From assembly GCA_914767715.1 (NCBI GenBank), contig OU612066.1, positions 5,893,001 through 5,957,000 of the forward strand: a stretch of DNA of 64,000 bases, given 5' to 3'. Of the stretch, positions 51,201 through 63,400 are shown in pieces. The position numbers and the translations under genes are program-made. This DNA is from Membranipora membranacea (taxonomy: Eukaryota > Bryozoa > Gymnolaemata > Cheilostomatida > Membraniporidae). The notes under the pieces were generated by a model, which saw nothing but the letters and a program-made list of their open reading frames with translations, made no database searches and was not told where the DNA came from. Every line of letters starts with the position of its first letter. Position 1 is the stretch's first letter.

Positions 51201-54200
51201 GTGTTGTGGCTGTTGGTTGCAACAAGCTGGGATAATTAGATCGCTTCTTGCTATTAAGAGTGATGTCACTACATTGCTGCTTTGCAATGTGTATCGATCA
51301 ATTCAGGTCAGTTATCTGTGCACTCAAGGATTTGAAACAATTGAAGTGTGCTGTAAACTGACTCTCCCGCAAGTGGAAAAAGTCTGCGCTCGAAAGAATA
51401 AATGTTGGTGTTCTGAGTAAGTCATTCTTTTTGAGACTTCAGATTTGTATCACAAAGTACATATGTATGCAGTATGATCATAGACTTTATAAAGTCTATG
51501 AGTGTGAATCATACTCTCTATCAAGTAGCTATTGGAAAGTGCCAGTGACGCAAGTTGTTTTTATTGCAGAACACATTAACAGGAGAGAACTCGTGTATCA
51601 TGCTCAAGGTGTTGAATGAAGATGACACAGACTCATCATGGCTGAAGCTATTTAATGAAGGTATGCATATATAAGTACATGTACTATAAAGTTTTATATA
51701 TAAGGAGATTTTAACAAAATCCCTTTAATTTAATTTTAGACTGGAGCCCCAATGGTATCAAAACACATTTTGGTTATCATAAACCATAGTCATATATTGC
51801 TATAGACATCAGTCATCTCTAGCCATCTTATTGGCCTATTCGAATTGGAAATCTAGGAAACTGCACTATCGGACACACAGTTCTATGCCCTATAGAATTT
51901 CAATCACCCCTTTAAGTTTCTCTGAGTGCTATTCTCAATGAACTAAAGAAAGAACATCAATTATAACTCTTCTAAGGCTTGCTGTTTGAGTTTGATGAAC
52001 TAGTTATTGACTAACAACGACAAAGCTAGTGCCATTTCCCAAGTCGTCTCCTCATTGACATTGAGGAAGCAACTCCAATTAGGATGCATCTTTCCGTACA
52101 AAGATTAAAAGTGTTGGATTTGCCAGTAAAATTAATTCTTATTCTAAACTCCACAGCGATGCGATGAACATAAGCGTTATTTATTTTCACCCCTTTCTAC
52201 CTACACTGCTCATCTAGAAACTGCATACGAAAACTGCAATCAATAATTAAGAAAGTGGAACGGGTGTGGTAATTTATACTGATAATACTGATGAAGATTC
52301 GTACATTCACAATACAAAATAATCCACATAACATAGATTGAGAGGAATATTATAATCATTGCTTTGCATACACCTAACTTTAAAAAAACCATCAATGATA
52401 AAAAAATATTTTGCTGCAATAATACTGTGATTCACAACAGTTATAAGTATTTTATGTCAATGAAAAGACAATAAAGAATCTGATAGCAAGAATTTAAGTT
52501 TTAATTCTAGGCAAAACCAGATGTTTTTAGGACTGTCACTACTTTTGAATACATAGTTTGCTCAACAATACTGCAATCTCCAATATTACTTTTGGCCATC
52601 AATTTTTTGTGTAAGTAGTAATGTAAGTGAGGTTTTGTAGTCAAGAAAAGGCCTACAAAGTTTAAGTAAAGTTTCTGCTTTTGCTTCTGCCATATGAGCC
52701 TGTCATTGATGATAAAACCTAATACACTAGTCTTGATTCATGTTTACCTGATTAATTCATGTTGATCACCATCTGACTAGTGGAGCACCGGCCATTGATC
52801 ATCATAAGATCTTCCATACAATTGGATTCTAAAGTATTGGTGCTGCGATCATGATTTATAAAGACAGTTCTGCCGGCATAGGCCAAAAACAACAGTGGGG
52901 CAAAGCATCTCACAATCCTCCATATACTATGACATCACTACAACTGCCATGCACTTCAATTTCATGAAAATTTAAAATTGCATTGACATTTGTTGGACTG
53001 AGATGAAATGATACAAATCTTGCTAACTGTGGTGGTTGGCAGGTGAAAAGTTCTTCCAAACCTGCTGGACCTGTGACCTCATCACATAACTGGTAGTTTC
53101 CTCCCCCGTCTGCAATGTCACCTGTGAACCCTGTCCTCACAGACGGATTTATCGCTCTATCAGGCATTTCTGCAATGATAATCATTAACCTCACTAGGCT
53201 GATGGAAAACGACTTCATTTGCTGAAAAATACCGGGCTTAACTTGAAGCTAAATGTTTGATGCTATTTACTTTTTTTTTCTCAACTTCTCTTGTATCCAG
53301 GGCTTTGTTGTGATTTGTGATCTTGGGGCGGCAGTCTTTCAGTTGAGGCTTTTCTTAGCTAAGAAACTAGAATCTGTTGAAAATTATGCATCTAGCTCTC
53401 TGACAAATCTTATCACACTCATCCAACCAAGGCCTACATTTTGACAAAGAAATACCAACTTTCAAAATAAGTCTTGTGGCCCCACCAATGACCAAAGTAT
53501 TTTGTCAATAGTTAATTTCTCCTATGACGAGTAATTTCTTAGTTAAAACGTACCTTGATTATGGGAGATTCTGTTGAAGAAAAGCACAGCCCAAACTGTA
53601 CAGTTATGGTGCAAATCAACCATCCACCATGGATCATACTCAGGTTTAGTATGGACCATGTTATCCTCTCCAAAGTATATACCATCATTCCCATCTTCTG
53701 GACCAGTGTCATTTTGATAATACGTGGAGAGATATGCTTTCTTACCTGGCAGATAAACAGAGACTCAACATCGCAACTGTTATAGCCAGTGTGTCACTAT
53801 AAAATCCGTAAAATGTATTAGTCTATCCTCCCATGAGGGTTGCACTGTTTCGTTCTGACTCTTATTTTCACATGTGCTCAAGTGTTTGCAGGATGGATGC
53901 TCGTCAAAACATTATTTAACAACAAAGCTAGCCTTTACCTCTTGCAATGAGAGTATCCAGAACCACAGTGTAAAGCATATCATCACCATCAGACCCTGAG
54001 ACTACTGCCGAGTAGCTCATACTGTAGTTATAGTGATGACATAAAGATGTCACAAAGTTGTATTGTAGAGCAGCGCACAAGTCCTCTTGGTGGCACACGT
54101 GTATACATAGGCCAACATCCGCATATGGCACACTGGAAAAAGGTATTACTTCTGCTTGAAATCGTAGCCCTACTTGTAACTGCAGGGGTTTCTCTGGATT

Positions 54201-57200
54201 TGCTGATCTTACAGGCACTGTAAACAGATATAAATTCCATGAAGGCACCAGGATGCAAGATGCCACATGATAAAAGGGCTTCTGGAAAATTTTAAATAAA
54301 CTTGGAGGTAGTCTGAGCCCTCCAGACTCTTGCCCACCGTCCGACAACCCCTCCCCCCCCCAGCTTGGAGGCAACTATCAAGCCTATTTTACTAGCATCG
54401 GTTATTGGGAACAACAGCTGATCCCAATAACCAATGCTATAGTCAACGGACAGATCCCAAAAATAAATGTGGCTGTTTCGTGATATCGGAAGGGACAAAG
54501 CACCAATATATGTCAAATCGAAACTTAGACTCTGGGAATAAGAATATAGTAGTAAAATAAATAAATTGGTGGGCGCACCTGCATCGCTGGGTTAAAGACT
54601 TCAGAAGGACCACAGCAATACATAGTCTGGCAGCTAGTTCTGCAGTGGTTACGCAATATTTTCACACTTAGAAAATTCAGAGCACTCCTGGGTAAAAATT
54701 ATGTATAGTGTTAGACAATTTCTAACACTACACATAGTTTTTACCCACAAGTGCTCTGAATTTTCTAAATGTGAAAACAATACATAATTACTACAGAACT
54801 AGCTGCCAGACTATATATTGCTGTGGTCCTTCCGTAGTCTTTAAAGACGGGGAAAACTACAAATATGTCCAAAATACGCACAGGATGGATAACTTATTAC
54901 AAAGAAAAAGAAAATTTTATAATGTATTGATTACTCTTGATTATATCTACATATTTAGTAATATAGTATAATGTATAGTATATATAATATATATTATAAT
55001 AGTGCCTCACCTTTATAATACACCTCCATACCGGCCTGCCCAACATTAGACGCTACCGACAGGAAACAGTTACCAGTCGGTGTGTGGTAGGAGAGCCCAG
55101 AACATAGCGGGTTATTACCACATAAGTAGGCGCACATCTCTCTTGTACTGACTTGTGTCGGCTTACTAAGAGGTTTATTTGCCAAAGTAGTATTTGCCTT
55201 TTCGCGATAACTGTCAGTTAGTTGGTGGAAATGGGTGCGTCTCACCCTACCACTCACACTGTCAACTGTCATACTGTCAACTATATTCTATAAAAGATAT
55301 ATTTCTGCATGTGGCAGGTTATTTTTAAAGTCATTTCTCACAAATTTAAAAATACAAAAAAACAAAGAATGTTCACATTGTATAATATCTGGAGATTTTA
55401 AAAATGGGTATATTGTCACTGTCAAAAAATACACATCAGCTGCCAGGGTGTATACACAACAATATGATATATTAGGTATTATATATATATCATCTAATAT
55501 AAATCATCTAATATAAATCATTTGATTATGCAGTTTTTGCATTCACTGATATGGATTACTATTATACCACTGATATTGATACTATTGTACCTCAGTGCCT
55601 ATACCACAAGAATCAATAACATGAATAAATCTTTGCCCACACAATACCAAATGCCCGAATCTTATTTGCTTGCTTGTAATACTTACAATGAGATAGACTG
55701 TGATGATGCAGAAACATACTGCTCTGGTATAATGATATATCTCCCTCATTTCTCATCCCTGGTGAGCTCAGGGTAGATGTTATTTGAGATTATACGCAAT
55801 CACTCTACTGTTGAGCAAAATATTTCATGTGGCATGTCATAAAGAATCAAACAATAATTGCTGGCACCTTGAATTTCCATGTTCAATTTACACAAAGGAT
55901 TCTATTTTGTGACCTCATTGATTTTCCTACTCGTTTACTCGTCTTATACCAGTATATTAATATATAATATTATACTACCTTTTAAGTCAATGGATACCCT
56001 GAAGCGAAAATCCTCTCTTTTTACATTTATTATGACAACAGTATTGCAGCAGATTTTTTGTTTATGCTGAAAGCCTTATTTCCGTAACATAGAGCTGCTT
56101 CAGGAAATCTATTGTGGCCAAATCCATTTCTTGGGATTGTTTTCTGTCAAGTAGTGTTCGAGGTGAAAATGAATGACCTCAAATGAAGTTTGTCTCTAGA
56201 TCGATTTTCGGTGAGTCAAAACCCACAAAAGTCCCCTACAGTGAAGTCTTGCTTTAATTTGATGCCCTACAATACAGAAGGTCTTTATATAGTATGTTTG
56301 TCCGACCTAATTTACACACAGTATGAATATCTCCTCTCCCATTTCCCACTTCACACTCATAGTAGCCAATAATGACAGGGCCATCTATATAGGAGGCGAA
56401 ACAACCCTAAAACCTGGCCACATGCTGATCTATAATTATCTTTTATATTTTAGATTTTCAGAGACGTTTCATGTCACTGCTATCCTATCAGTTTAAAAGT
56501 TATCAACCGGCAGTAGCTCTGAATCTGTTACAGAAGCGTAAAGCACTGCTCGACTCTGGAGACGAGGATACACCAGCTACAGCAGATAAGAGCAAAAGTA
56601 TGTTCTGAATTGGATCATTCACAACAACAACAAAAAAAAACAGTTAAAAATCCTCTGTTCTAATTTGAAGCGCCGCTCTTAGCCGCTTAACAGTTTACAT
56701 GTTATGATATGTATACTGCTTGAATGATCCATTGCTAATTTGTGGTGTGGAAAACTAAACGCGCTAGTTACATGGGCCACATAGTGATTAATAATTTTAA
56801 CTGAAATTTTTTGTCTCTCTTGCTCCATATAATAATATCTCGAAATGTCTGAAAGCTGTCTACTTTCTCAGAACCAAACCGATGTCTGCTGTGTTCATCT
56901 TAAAGCTTCACCAAAAAACTAAACACTTCTAGATTATCAAATTTCGTTTTCAGAATTGACATCGGGTGAGCTATCTCTTCAGTTCACTAAGTATGACATG
57001 AAGAGATTGGAGATGTACAGTAATAAACTGGTAGACTATCATCTCATCATGGATATGTTACCTCAACTGTCCAGGATGTACTTCTGTGGCAAGATGCCTG
57101 ATGTCAAACTTAGCGTTATACAACAGGTTTGTATTCTAAAGGTCTGACTTGGGTGCTCAAAATTACTTCCTCTAAAAATTCGATAAAACTTTTTGGCAAG

Positions 57201-59394
57201 CAGTAATATTAAATTTTCTTATTGGACTTGTGTACATGCATCATATTGGGCAATCAACTTAAATCTTAATCCTGGGCTCAACCAACATGGCGACCATCCT
57301 TAAATATGCTATCAATCCCGATTGGTTCCTTAATTTATCATGATCAGCGTTGATCGTTAATTTTTACAGAATTATAATATGTAATTGTTTAGGCTTTGCT
57401 GCTGGGACTCGGACTACAACACAAAGTAGTAGAAGATCTGGAAAAAGAATTAGATTTACCTGCTACACAGCTGCTTGGTCTATTCAACAAAGTGGCGAGG
57501 AAGCTATACAAGGTAAACAAAACAACTTCATGATATTTGATGATTCGCCTAGCAGTGGTGTAGAAAAGACAAAAATGTACATGTAGAACATCAGAAGCCC
57601 ATATGACCTTCTTAATCCGGTACTTGTAACTAAATTACTTCTGAAATATGTGATATACAAAATCTGTAAGTTGTGTGCGCTCGGCCAACACGGATATATT
57701 GAATGGTTCTGCGGTTGACAGAGGCAGAAGAACATGCGTCATAATAGCAGTTGTGCACCCAAAACATTTACTTTGGAGGAAGGGCAACTCCCATGTATGG
57801 GTTGTGACTCCGATGGTTTATTTATCTTGTTCATCCTTCCATCATGATATTCATCAGCTCAAAAGCCTCTGTGTGCATCTGTAATGTGCTCTGGGATTTA
57901 CAAGCTGAGTTATGGTTGACCCACGTACCTAACTTCGGCTGAATGTTTTATGTATGATGGTTTTAGTCAGTGAACAGTGTGGTCGAGCAGAAGGTAGGAG
58001 AGGCAATAGCACAACAGAAGGATATAGTTATGGAGCCGATATATCAAACTATCGATCAGGAACTGGTCAGTACATTTCATATAATTGGTGTCTGGGTTAT
58101 TTTCGGGAATATTTTTTCCGAAAACAATGTACTTACGGACATTGTTTGGGGCCTGAAATTTGACCAAACTAACGTTTATCCCTTGGTTCAAATTCTATCC
58201 ACATGATGCGCAACCAACAAAATTTCCCTTTGTTTTGCAGAACATGGTTACCATTTAAAAAATCAAAATACATAACGCAAAATATTTCAAAACATTTTGA
58301 TTACTCACACATAGTTAGAATGTGTGGATCGTTTTATACAACTCACAGATAAGACAGCTTGGCCAGAATTCCTGCTGCCATTGACCTGTGATCAGACACC
58401 GATAATATAGAAAACTCTGTACAGTGTTCACCCTCGAACAAGTTTGATTCAAATTGCAGGCAGTCCGGTCATCCCCATTCTACTGATGAGCTGGCGGCGG
58501 CTCAAACTCTAAATGTAGGCAAAATGGATCATTCTTGATCAAGTACACCCTAGGGAAGTGAATATTAGCTAGAGTCTAGTTCAGCAAGATCAGAGTGACT
58601 TAAAGTTCGGTAGTGCCAAATCACTGCAGGGCAATGTAGTTGAGTAAATGTTAGCTAACCACCACCATATTATCAATATTCCAAGCATGCGTAGAATGGC
58701 GTATTTTTCATTCTTAAAAAAATTTCAATCCCCTCCAGGTTACTTCATTTATCTGTTTTTATCACTCAAAAATGAAGGCAGCACTTCTTAGACCCCCAAG
58801 TTGTGTGTTTTAGTCAGAGGCGGTCGAAGCTCATGAGAAAGCTAAGAAAAAAGCTAAAGCTGATCTGAAGACGACACTTAAGGCTGAGGAGGTGCTCTCT
58901 CAGTATAAGATAAAGGGATCAGAAGATGACTGGAAGGCTGCTCTGTCTGGTAATAAAACAAAGGGTGTCATCAGCGTAAAAGGGTTAGTTGATTTATTAT
59001 ACCTTGTGTATGTATCGAGTTTATATATTAGTTAATTTATTTCTAGCCCATGGATATATTGAGAAGTTATCATATTGTATCAGTTACATGGTTTTATATT
59101 GAGGCAAATGTCTTTTGGTTCATGGAAGTGACGCCATCGCAACGCTTAAATTGCAAGCTGGTACTTAAAATTGGAGTTATCTGCTCATTTGTGTTATTTC
59201 AACATTTCAAACTAGATTTCAACTCGGTGAGTTACAAGACTGTTTTTAGAACTTTGCTTATTCATCAATCTCCCAATCTTTAATTCAGGAAAGAGGATGC
59301 TGATAAGAAAAGGAAGATGGACATCCCTGAATCAGATCCTAATGCAAAGAGCTTCAAGAAGAAAAAGAGTAAACCAAAGGTGCCCAGAAATTAA
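39460..59394 (+). CDS. NAT10: RNA cytidine acetyltransferase NAT10 (Kre33/TmcA family)
   Basis: Forms N4-acetylcytidine in 18S rRNA and, with THUMPD1, in tRNA; nucleolar. Twenty-four coding exons start at 39460, 40036, 40688, 41315, 41731, 42204, 42568, 42899, 43291, 43724, 44061, 45657, 46082, 47062, 48865, 49416, 50093, 51570, 56454, 56954, 57393, 57967, 58814, 59289. They end at 39567, 40127, 40859, 41437, 41792, 42318, 42675, 43126, 43389, 43860, 44197, 45822, 46163, 47178, 49041, 49526, 50275, 51660, 56597, 57126, 57512, 58065, 58983, 59394. All join in phase to 1039 residues (human 1025). Domains in order: N-terminal TmcA/DUF1726 region, RecA-like helicase with Walker A GRGKSA (about 287-292) and Walker B VIDEAAAIP (388-391 for DEAA), GNAT fold with acetyl-CoA loop QGMGYGRKA (from 640), tRNA-binding domain, and a Lys-rich tail (KKKKSKPK) for nucleolar localisation. 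AATAAA is at 59502-59507. Intron 18 holds another gene. Confidence 0.98.
46530..46599. repeat. AT-rich palindromic low-complexity tract
   Basis: About 70 bases made only of TATA, AATAT and TTTATA segments that can fold back on themselves, in NAT10 intron 13. Confidence 0.7.
47784..47825. repeat. Micro-palindrome, CATAGACYTA type
   Basis: The ends CATAGACCTAATATAT and ATATTAAGTCTATG pair with one mismatch around an AT loop. Same end sequence as 7146-7174 and 51478-51501. NAT10 intron 14. Confidence 0.65.
51478..51501. repeat. Perfect 24-bp micro-palindrome, CATAGACTTT type
   Basis: The unit reads TCATAGACTTTA followed by its exact complement, with no loop. The flanking AGTATGAT and AGTGTGAA are partly alike. 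NAT10 intron 17. Confidence 0.75.
52910..55272 (-). CDS. PAN/Apple-PAN/Apple-fucolectin-like domain protein, nested in NAT10 intron 18
   Basis: Four minus-strand exons join in phase: from 55272 (or an acceptor at 55287) to 55011, then 54217-53939, 53745-53554, 53169-52910, giving at least 330 residues. Two cysteine-rich PAN/Apple-like modules come first: CAYLCGNNPLCSGLSYHTPTGNC (Cys 47, 51, 57, 69), and C-x3-C-x5-C-x11-C at Cys 125, 129, 135, 147. A fucolectin/F5-8C-like domain follows (about 180-325) with DGNDGIYFGEDN, YDPWWMVDL, FFNR, then LARFVSFHL and FHEIEVHG. Such modules bind sugars or proteins outside the cell in invertebrates. A signal peptide is expected but not seen, so the first exon is probably missing from this model. 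An ATG exists at 55272, but the acceptor just before it suggests an upstream exon. An inverted-repeat element (54600-54840) lies in its first intron. Confidence 0.78.
54600..54840. mobile_element. 241-bp hairpin element with 8-bp duplication
   Basis: Two arms of about 115 bases pair with modest divergence (for example GGACCACAGCAATA with TATTGCTGTGGTCC, and AGAAAATTCAGAGCACT with AGTGCTCTGAATTTTCT) around a central AATT. Identical TTAAAGAC octamers flank it (54592-54599 and 54841-54848). An 8-bp duplication would suit a hAT-type source. Confidence 0.8.
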
Positions 59395-60400
59395 CAACTT
59401 GTACAATTTATACACTAAAATATCTAATTTTTGTATTGTACTATGATGACTTTTTACTTATAACGTTTTGTCACACCTATTCTGCTGAATTGTTTTATGG
59501 TAATAAATACACAGACACCTGTATACAGCAGCTTACAGCTGAAGGATCGAATATACAGTATACTGCGAGTCATATGTTTTCATTGTTTTTGTATTCACAC
59601 AGTCAGCATAATAGAAAAGAAATATTGAATGCAGGTCACGAACTACGGCCAATCGCTGCTGTATTGTGAATCATGATTAGTACTGAAATAATAGTACTAA
59701 AGTAAAATACAATTCAAACCTTGAACAATGAAATAAATCATGCTAAATAACCATGATAAAATCTCTCATACATTAACACAGTCACACTTAAACAGCGGGA
59801 GCGTGGAGCTGAGAGCTAAACAAAATAAATAACTCCTAGATCCACTTAATTGGTCAAGAACTCAAGGCAACAATATACAAGTAAGGAGGGAGCTGAAATA
59901 TGGACGGAACTATTGTAAACACTCTTATAACATAGATATAACTAGTTCAGAAAATAATGATGTTATATGGTCTGTAAACTCTTGTCCTGAAATTTGCACA
60001 ATATGAGCAATCTATCGTTCGAGGCACATTCACCCAAGTTTTACTTACTTACATCAGCCCAAACTGTACTGCTGAGCCAATACCGTTAGGCCAAATTTGC
60101 TGAGCAAACACTGCTAGGCCAGCACTGGGAGAGGTCATTAGCTTGTAACATGTAGACCATTATTTTAATAGCACCTGAACATTTGACAAGTGAACACACA
60201 GGACAGGTGACTTTACAGGTTTGGTAGTGAGCATAGCTCTGTAGTCCCGTGGTTAATTCCTGTCTGTACCTGTATATATCGGGGCTTCTGTATAAGAACA
60301 GACACAACACCTGTACTCCAAACATAGTATACAATGCATTCTGTTGTGTTATAAAGTCTATCACAGCTATTTAGTTGCATACAGTGTAGTTGTTGGTGTC
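59395..60400. other. Convergent spacer, NAT10 / LRRC56
   Basis: Holds the NAT10 3' UTR with AATAAA at 59502-59507 and the LRRC56 3' UTR on the other strand. No gene or repeat was recognised. Confidence 0.5.
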
Positions 60401-63400
60401 TCACTTTGGCACAGTAGGTCTGGAGGGAAGAGAACCAAACTTGTGCTGCCGCAGTGCTGCTGACGAGAAGACAGCAGCTCGCGCTGTCCGTGATTGTCTG
60501 TCTATTACTGGCTTCTCAGGGCTGTTTATATCTGCTCGGACTATTATAGGCTGTCCATTAGATGAGGGTATGAGCTTAGGTTCATGTTTGTTTACTGGAG
60601 ATCTAGAATTTAATCATACAATGGTCAATAAAAAATAAGGAGTACAAAGCATTGACAATGCCGAAGTTTATGAGTTATATGCTGCTATGAAAAGGGATAT
60701 CCATACACAGCTTTGGTATCTGTATTTCTCTCTATGGAGCAAAGATAGCTTCAAAGAAACAGGATATTAGGGTACAGGATGATGCTTTTCTGAAAGCACA
60801 TCAGCCGCATTCCGAATTTCTAAAGGTAAACAGAAACAACTAAGTTTTAGTTTAGGTAAATAATACCACTGGACTACCTTGAATTGGTATGTGATGTTTT
60901 GAATGAGCTGTAATTATGAAGACTAAGCTTTGATATGAATGGATACATACTTGTAGTTTACAGCAGGATTGGGTCCAGATATAGGTCTGAAGTCATCATC
61001 AGCCTCAGTAGATCGAGCTAAAGGTGACTCTGGTCTCTTATATCGTCTCCTCCGAGCTCCAATCATAGCTGAAAAATAAACTCAGATGTAATCATCATTA
61101 CATCATTTTATTTTCCTGGTAACATCATTGTATTTTTGGGCTCAAATTGTCCCTAGATATATATCTCACATAGAGTAAAAAAAGCATGTTAAATTGTGCA
61201 GAAAACATATGGAAAAAGATGCCTTAATAACAGAAGTGGAGGATTGTGATAACACTCACTAGCTGGTTTGAGCGGTGGGGGTTCCACACTCGCCGCCGCA
61301 TTTGTATCATTACTGCTAGTAGGAGATAGCTGGAGATCTTCATCGCTTGGCTGGTTATCCTGTCGGGACACGAAACCCTGATCCTCATCATCCCTCTCCA
61401 CCTCAGAATCTGAGCTATCTCTTACGTCTTCTGTGTGGTCAATCATCAGAACATTCGGCGCTCGAGACTCTTCCAACTTCTTGTGTACACTGATTGGAAA
61501 AAGAACGCCTTACAGTATCTTTGATCACTTACATAAGGAATTATTAGACATCATGCGCAACAAGCATTATGCCTCCACTGCTATTCCATTGACCCAGCAG
61601 CCCAATTTCAAGTTCTGAAGGTAACTTACCCTTCATTATGAAGTCTCCATTGCTTCAGCTCGTCAAGTAATGAGTCTTGTTCCTCAATTTCTTGTGTTGA
61701 AGGATATGAGTGCTCAGGTATATGTTTATACTGCAAAACAATAAACAAATTCGTTGTCAATTTTCAGTTGTTACAATTTTCCCTTCAGCGCAGCTATATG
61801 TCTGGCTACACAACAGCTTGAGTTTTATAGGACCATCAGCACTACAAATTTTTAGGGTTGTTATGTAGCAACCCGCACCAGTTGAAAGTTCTGCATTTAG
61901 AAACTCACTTTTGCTATGAGGGGATTACTGTCATGTTGATCGTGTATCTGTACTCGACTCTTCCTCCTGTCTCTGAGAGCTCTTGAAGGATTACCATACA
62001 CCAGTCCTCCTTTAGTGAGATCTGACGCGTCAGTCGCTGGGTCAGCCACTGTACCTGAATCTGTTAAAAAACATATCAGCAAAAAAAGTAAGTACCGAGT
62101 AATACATGAATCTTGGCTTGGTGAAGATCTGAAGTCCCTTGCAACATCAGTTGACTTACCTAAAGAGACTTTGGACTTTATAATAAGAGACAAAATAAAA
62201 GCATTCCTGATTACGCTCTGATGAATTGTAAGTGTTTTATCGCTTACCTGATGATGCGGGTCTCTGTGATGATGTCTGAGGTCTGTTACCAGATGAAGTA
62301 CCTATAATTCTATCTGTTCCCAGTCTCTTCATAGCGGAGGTGGGCCTCAGTGATGTGCCCGGTCTGTAACCTGTGGTCGGACGGATCGGTGCAGCAGCTA
62401 CAGAATAAAAGCAGTGATTACTCTACCTACTGAAAGACATCGATGGTGTGTATGCATTTGCATATAAAGGTTCAATACTGCAATTTCTTTATTCAGTTTC
62501 TTCAGGCTCTGCACAATGTAAACAGCTTGATTTACAGAAGTTAAACTAAAAGTTTTGAATTGATCTCAAACTAGTAAGACATCAGCTGAACATTTTGCTA
62601 TCACATTTACCATATATTGTACACTGACCTGTCTCAACCTCTTCCATGCTCTCTATAGAACCTATTGTTCCGTCATTTGCAAGTTCCTGTAAGAAGCTCC
62701 AGTCATTCTCAAAGTTAGACGCAGTTCCCGGCCTTATCTCGCGGCCAGTTGGAATATCATCTAGTATTTTTAAATGTGGTATAGTCTTACATACAGTATG
62801 TCTGTAGCTGTATCCAGCCTGAAATGAAGAAAAGGTTTCAATGAAAAGATAAAAATTATTTGGGTGACAAAAAAGTGTAGACGAGATTGATGACATCACC
62901 AACAGGTGACAGGGACCATGGACACATACACAGGTGATTGCTCAAATAGTTTTAAAGTAGCCAGGTTTATCAACGAACAACTCCTTCCCAGGTGACTCTG
63001 CCCTTCATGAGCACCAGTTGTTACAAATGTACAAATGACATGAAATGGAAAGTAATCGCAATGGTAAGTTAACATAATGGTAAGTAATTATGGATAACTT
63101 ACTGCAGTTTGATCAGGATGTGGTATAACACAGATAGGATTGCCTTCTAATGTTAAATTCTTCATACTTGAGCAAAGTGACAGGAATTCTACTTGTGATA
63201 CATCGCTGATATTATTGCTGCAAAACAAATTACCAGGTTGTCATCAATGACAAGTATATGTTAACAGAGTGAGGATATATCCTTACTCTGTTATACAAGG
63301 CAATGGCAATACATTCATAACGTACATTATACGTGTCCCTTGTAAATAAATAACAGAAAAATTTGGATAGACGTTGTAGTCCAGATCCTATATCACAGAG

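Noticed and set aside
55522-55776. Hydrophobic plus-strand open frame starting MIMQFLHSLIW
   Set aside because: Looks like a membrane segment, but has no splice partners or family match and lies on the wrong strand to be the missing leader of the nested gene.
60086-60364. Minus-strand frame of 92 codons beyond the LRRC56 stop
   Set aside because: Lies in the likely 3' UTR, with no similarity and no acceptor to join it.
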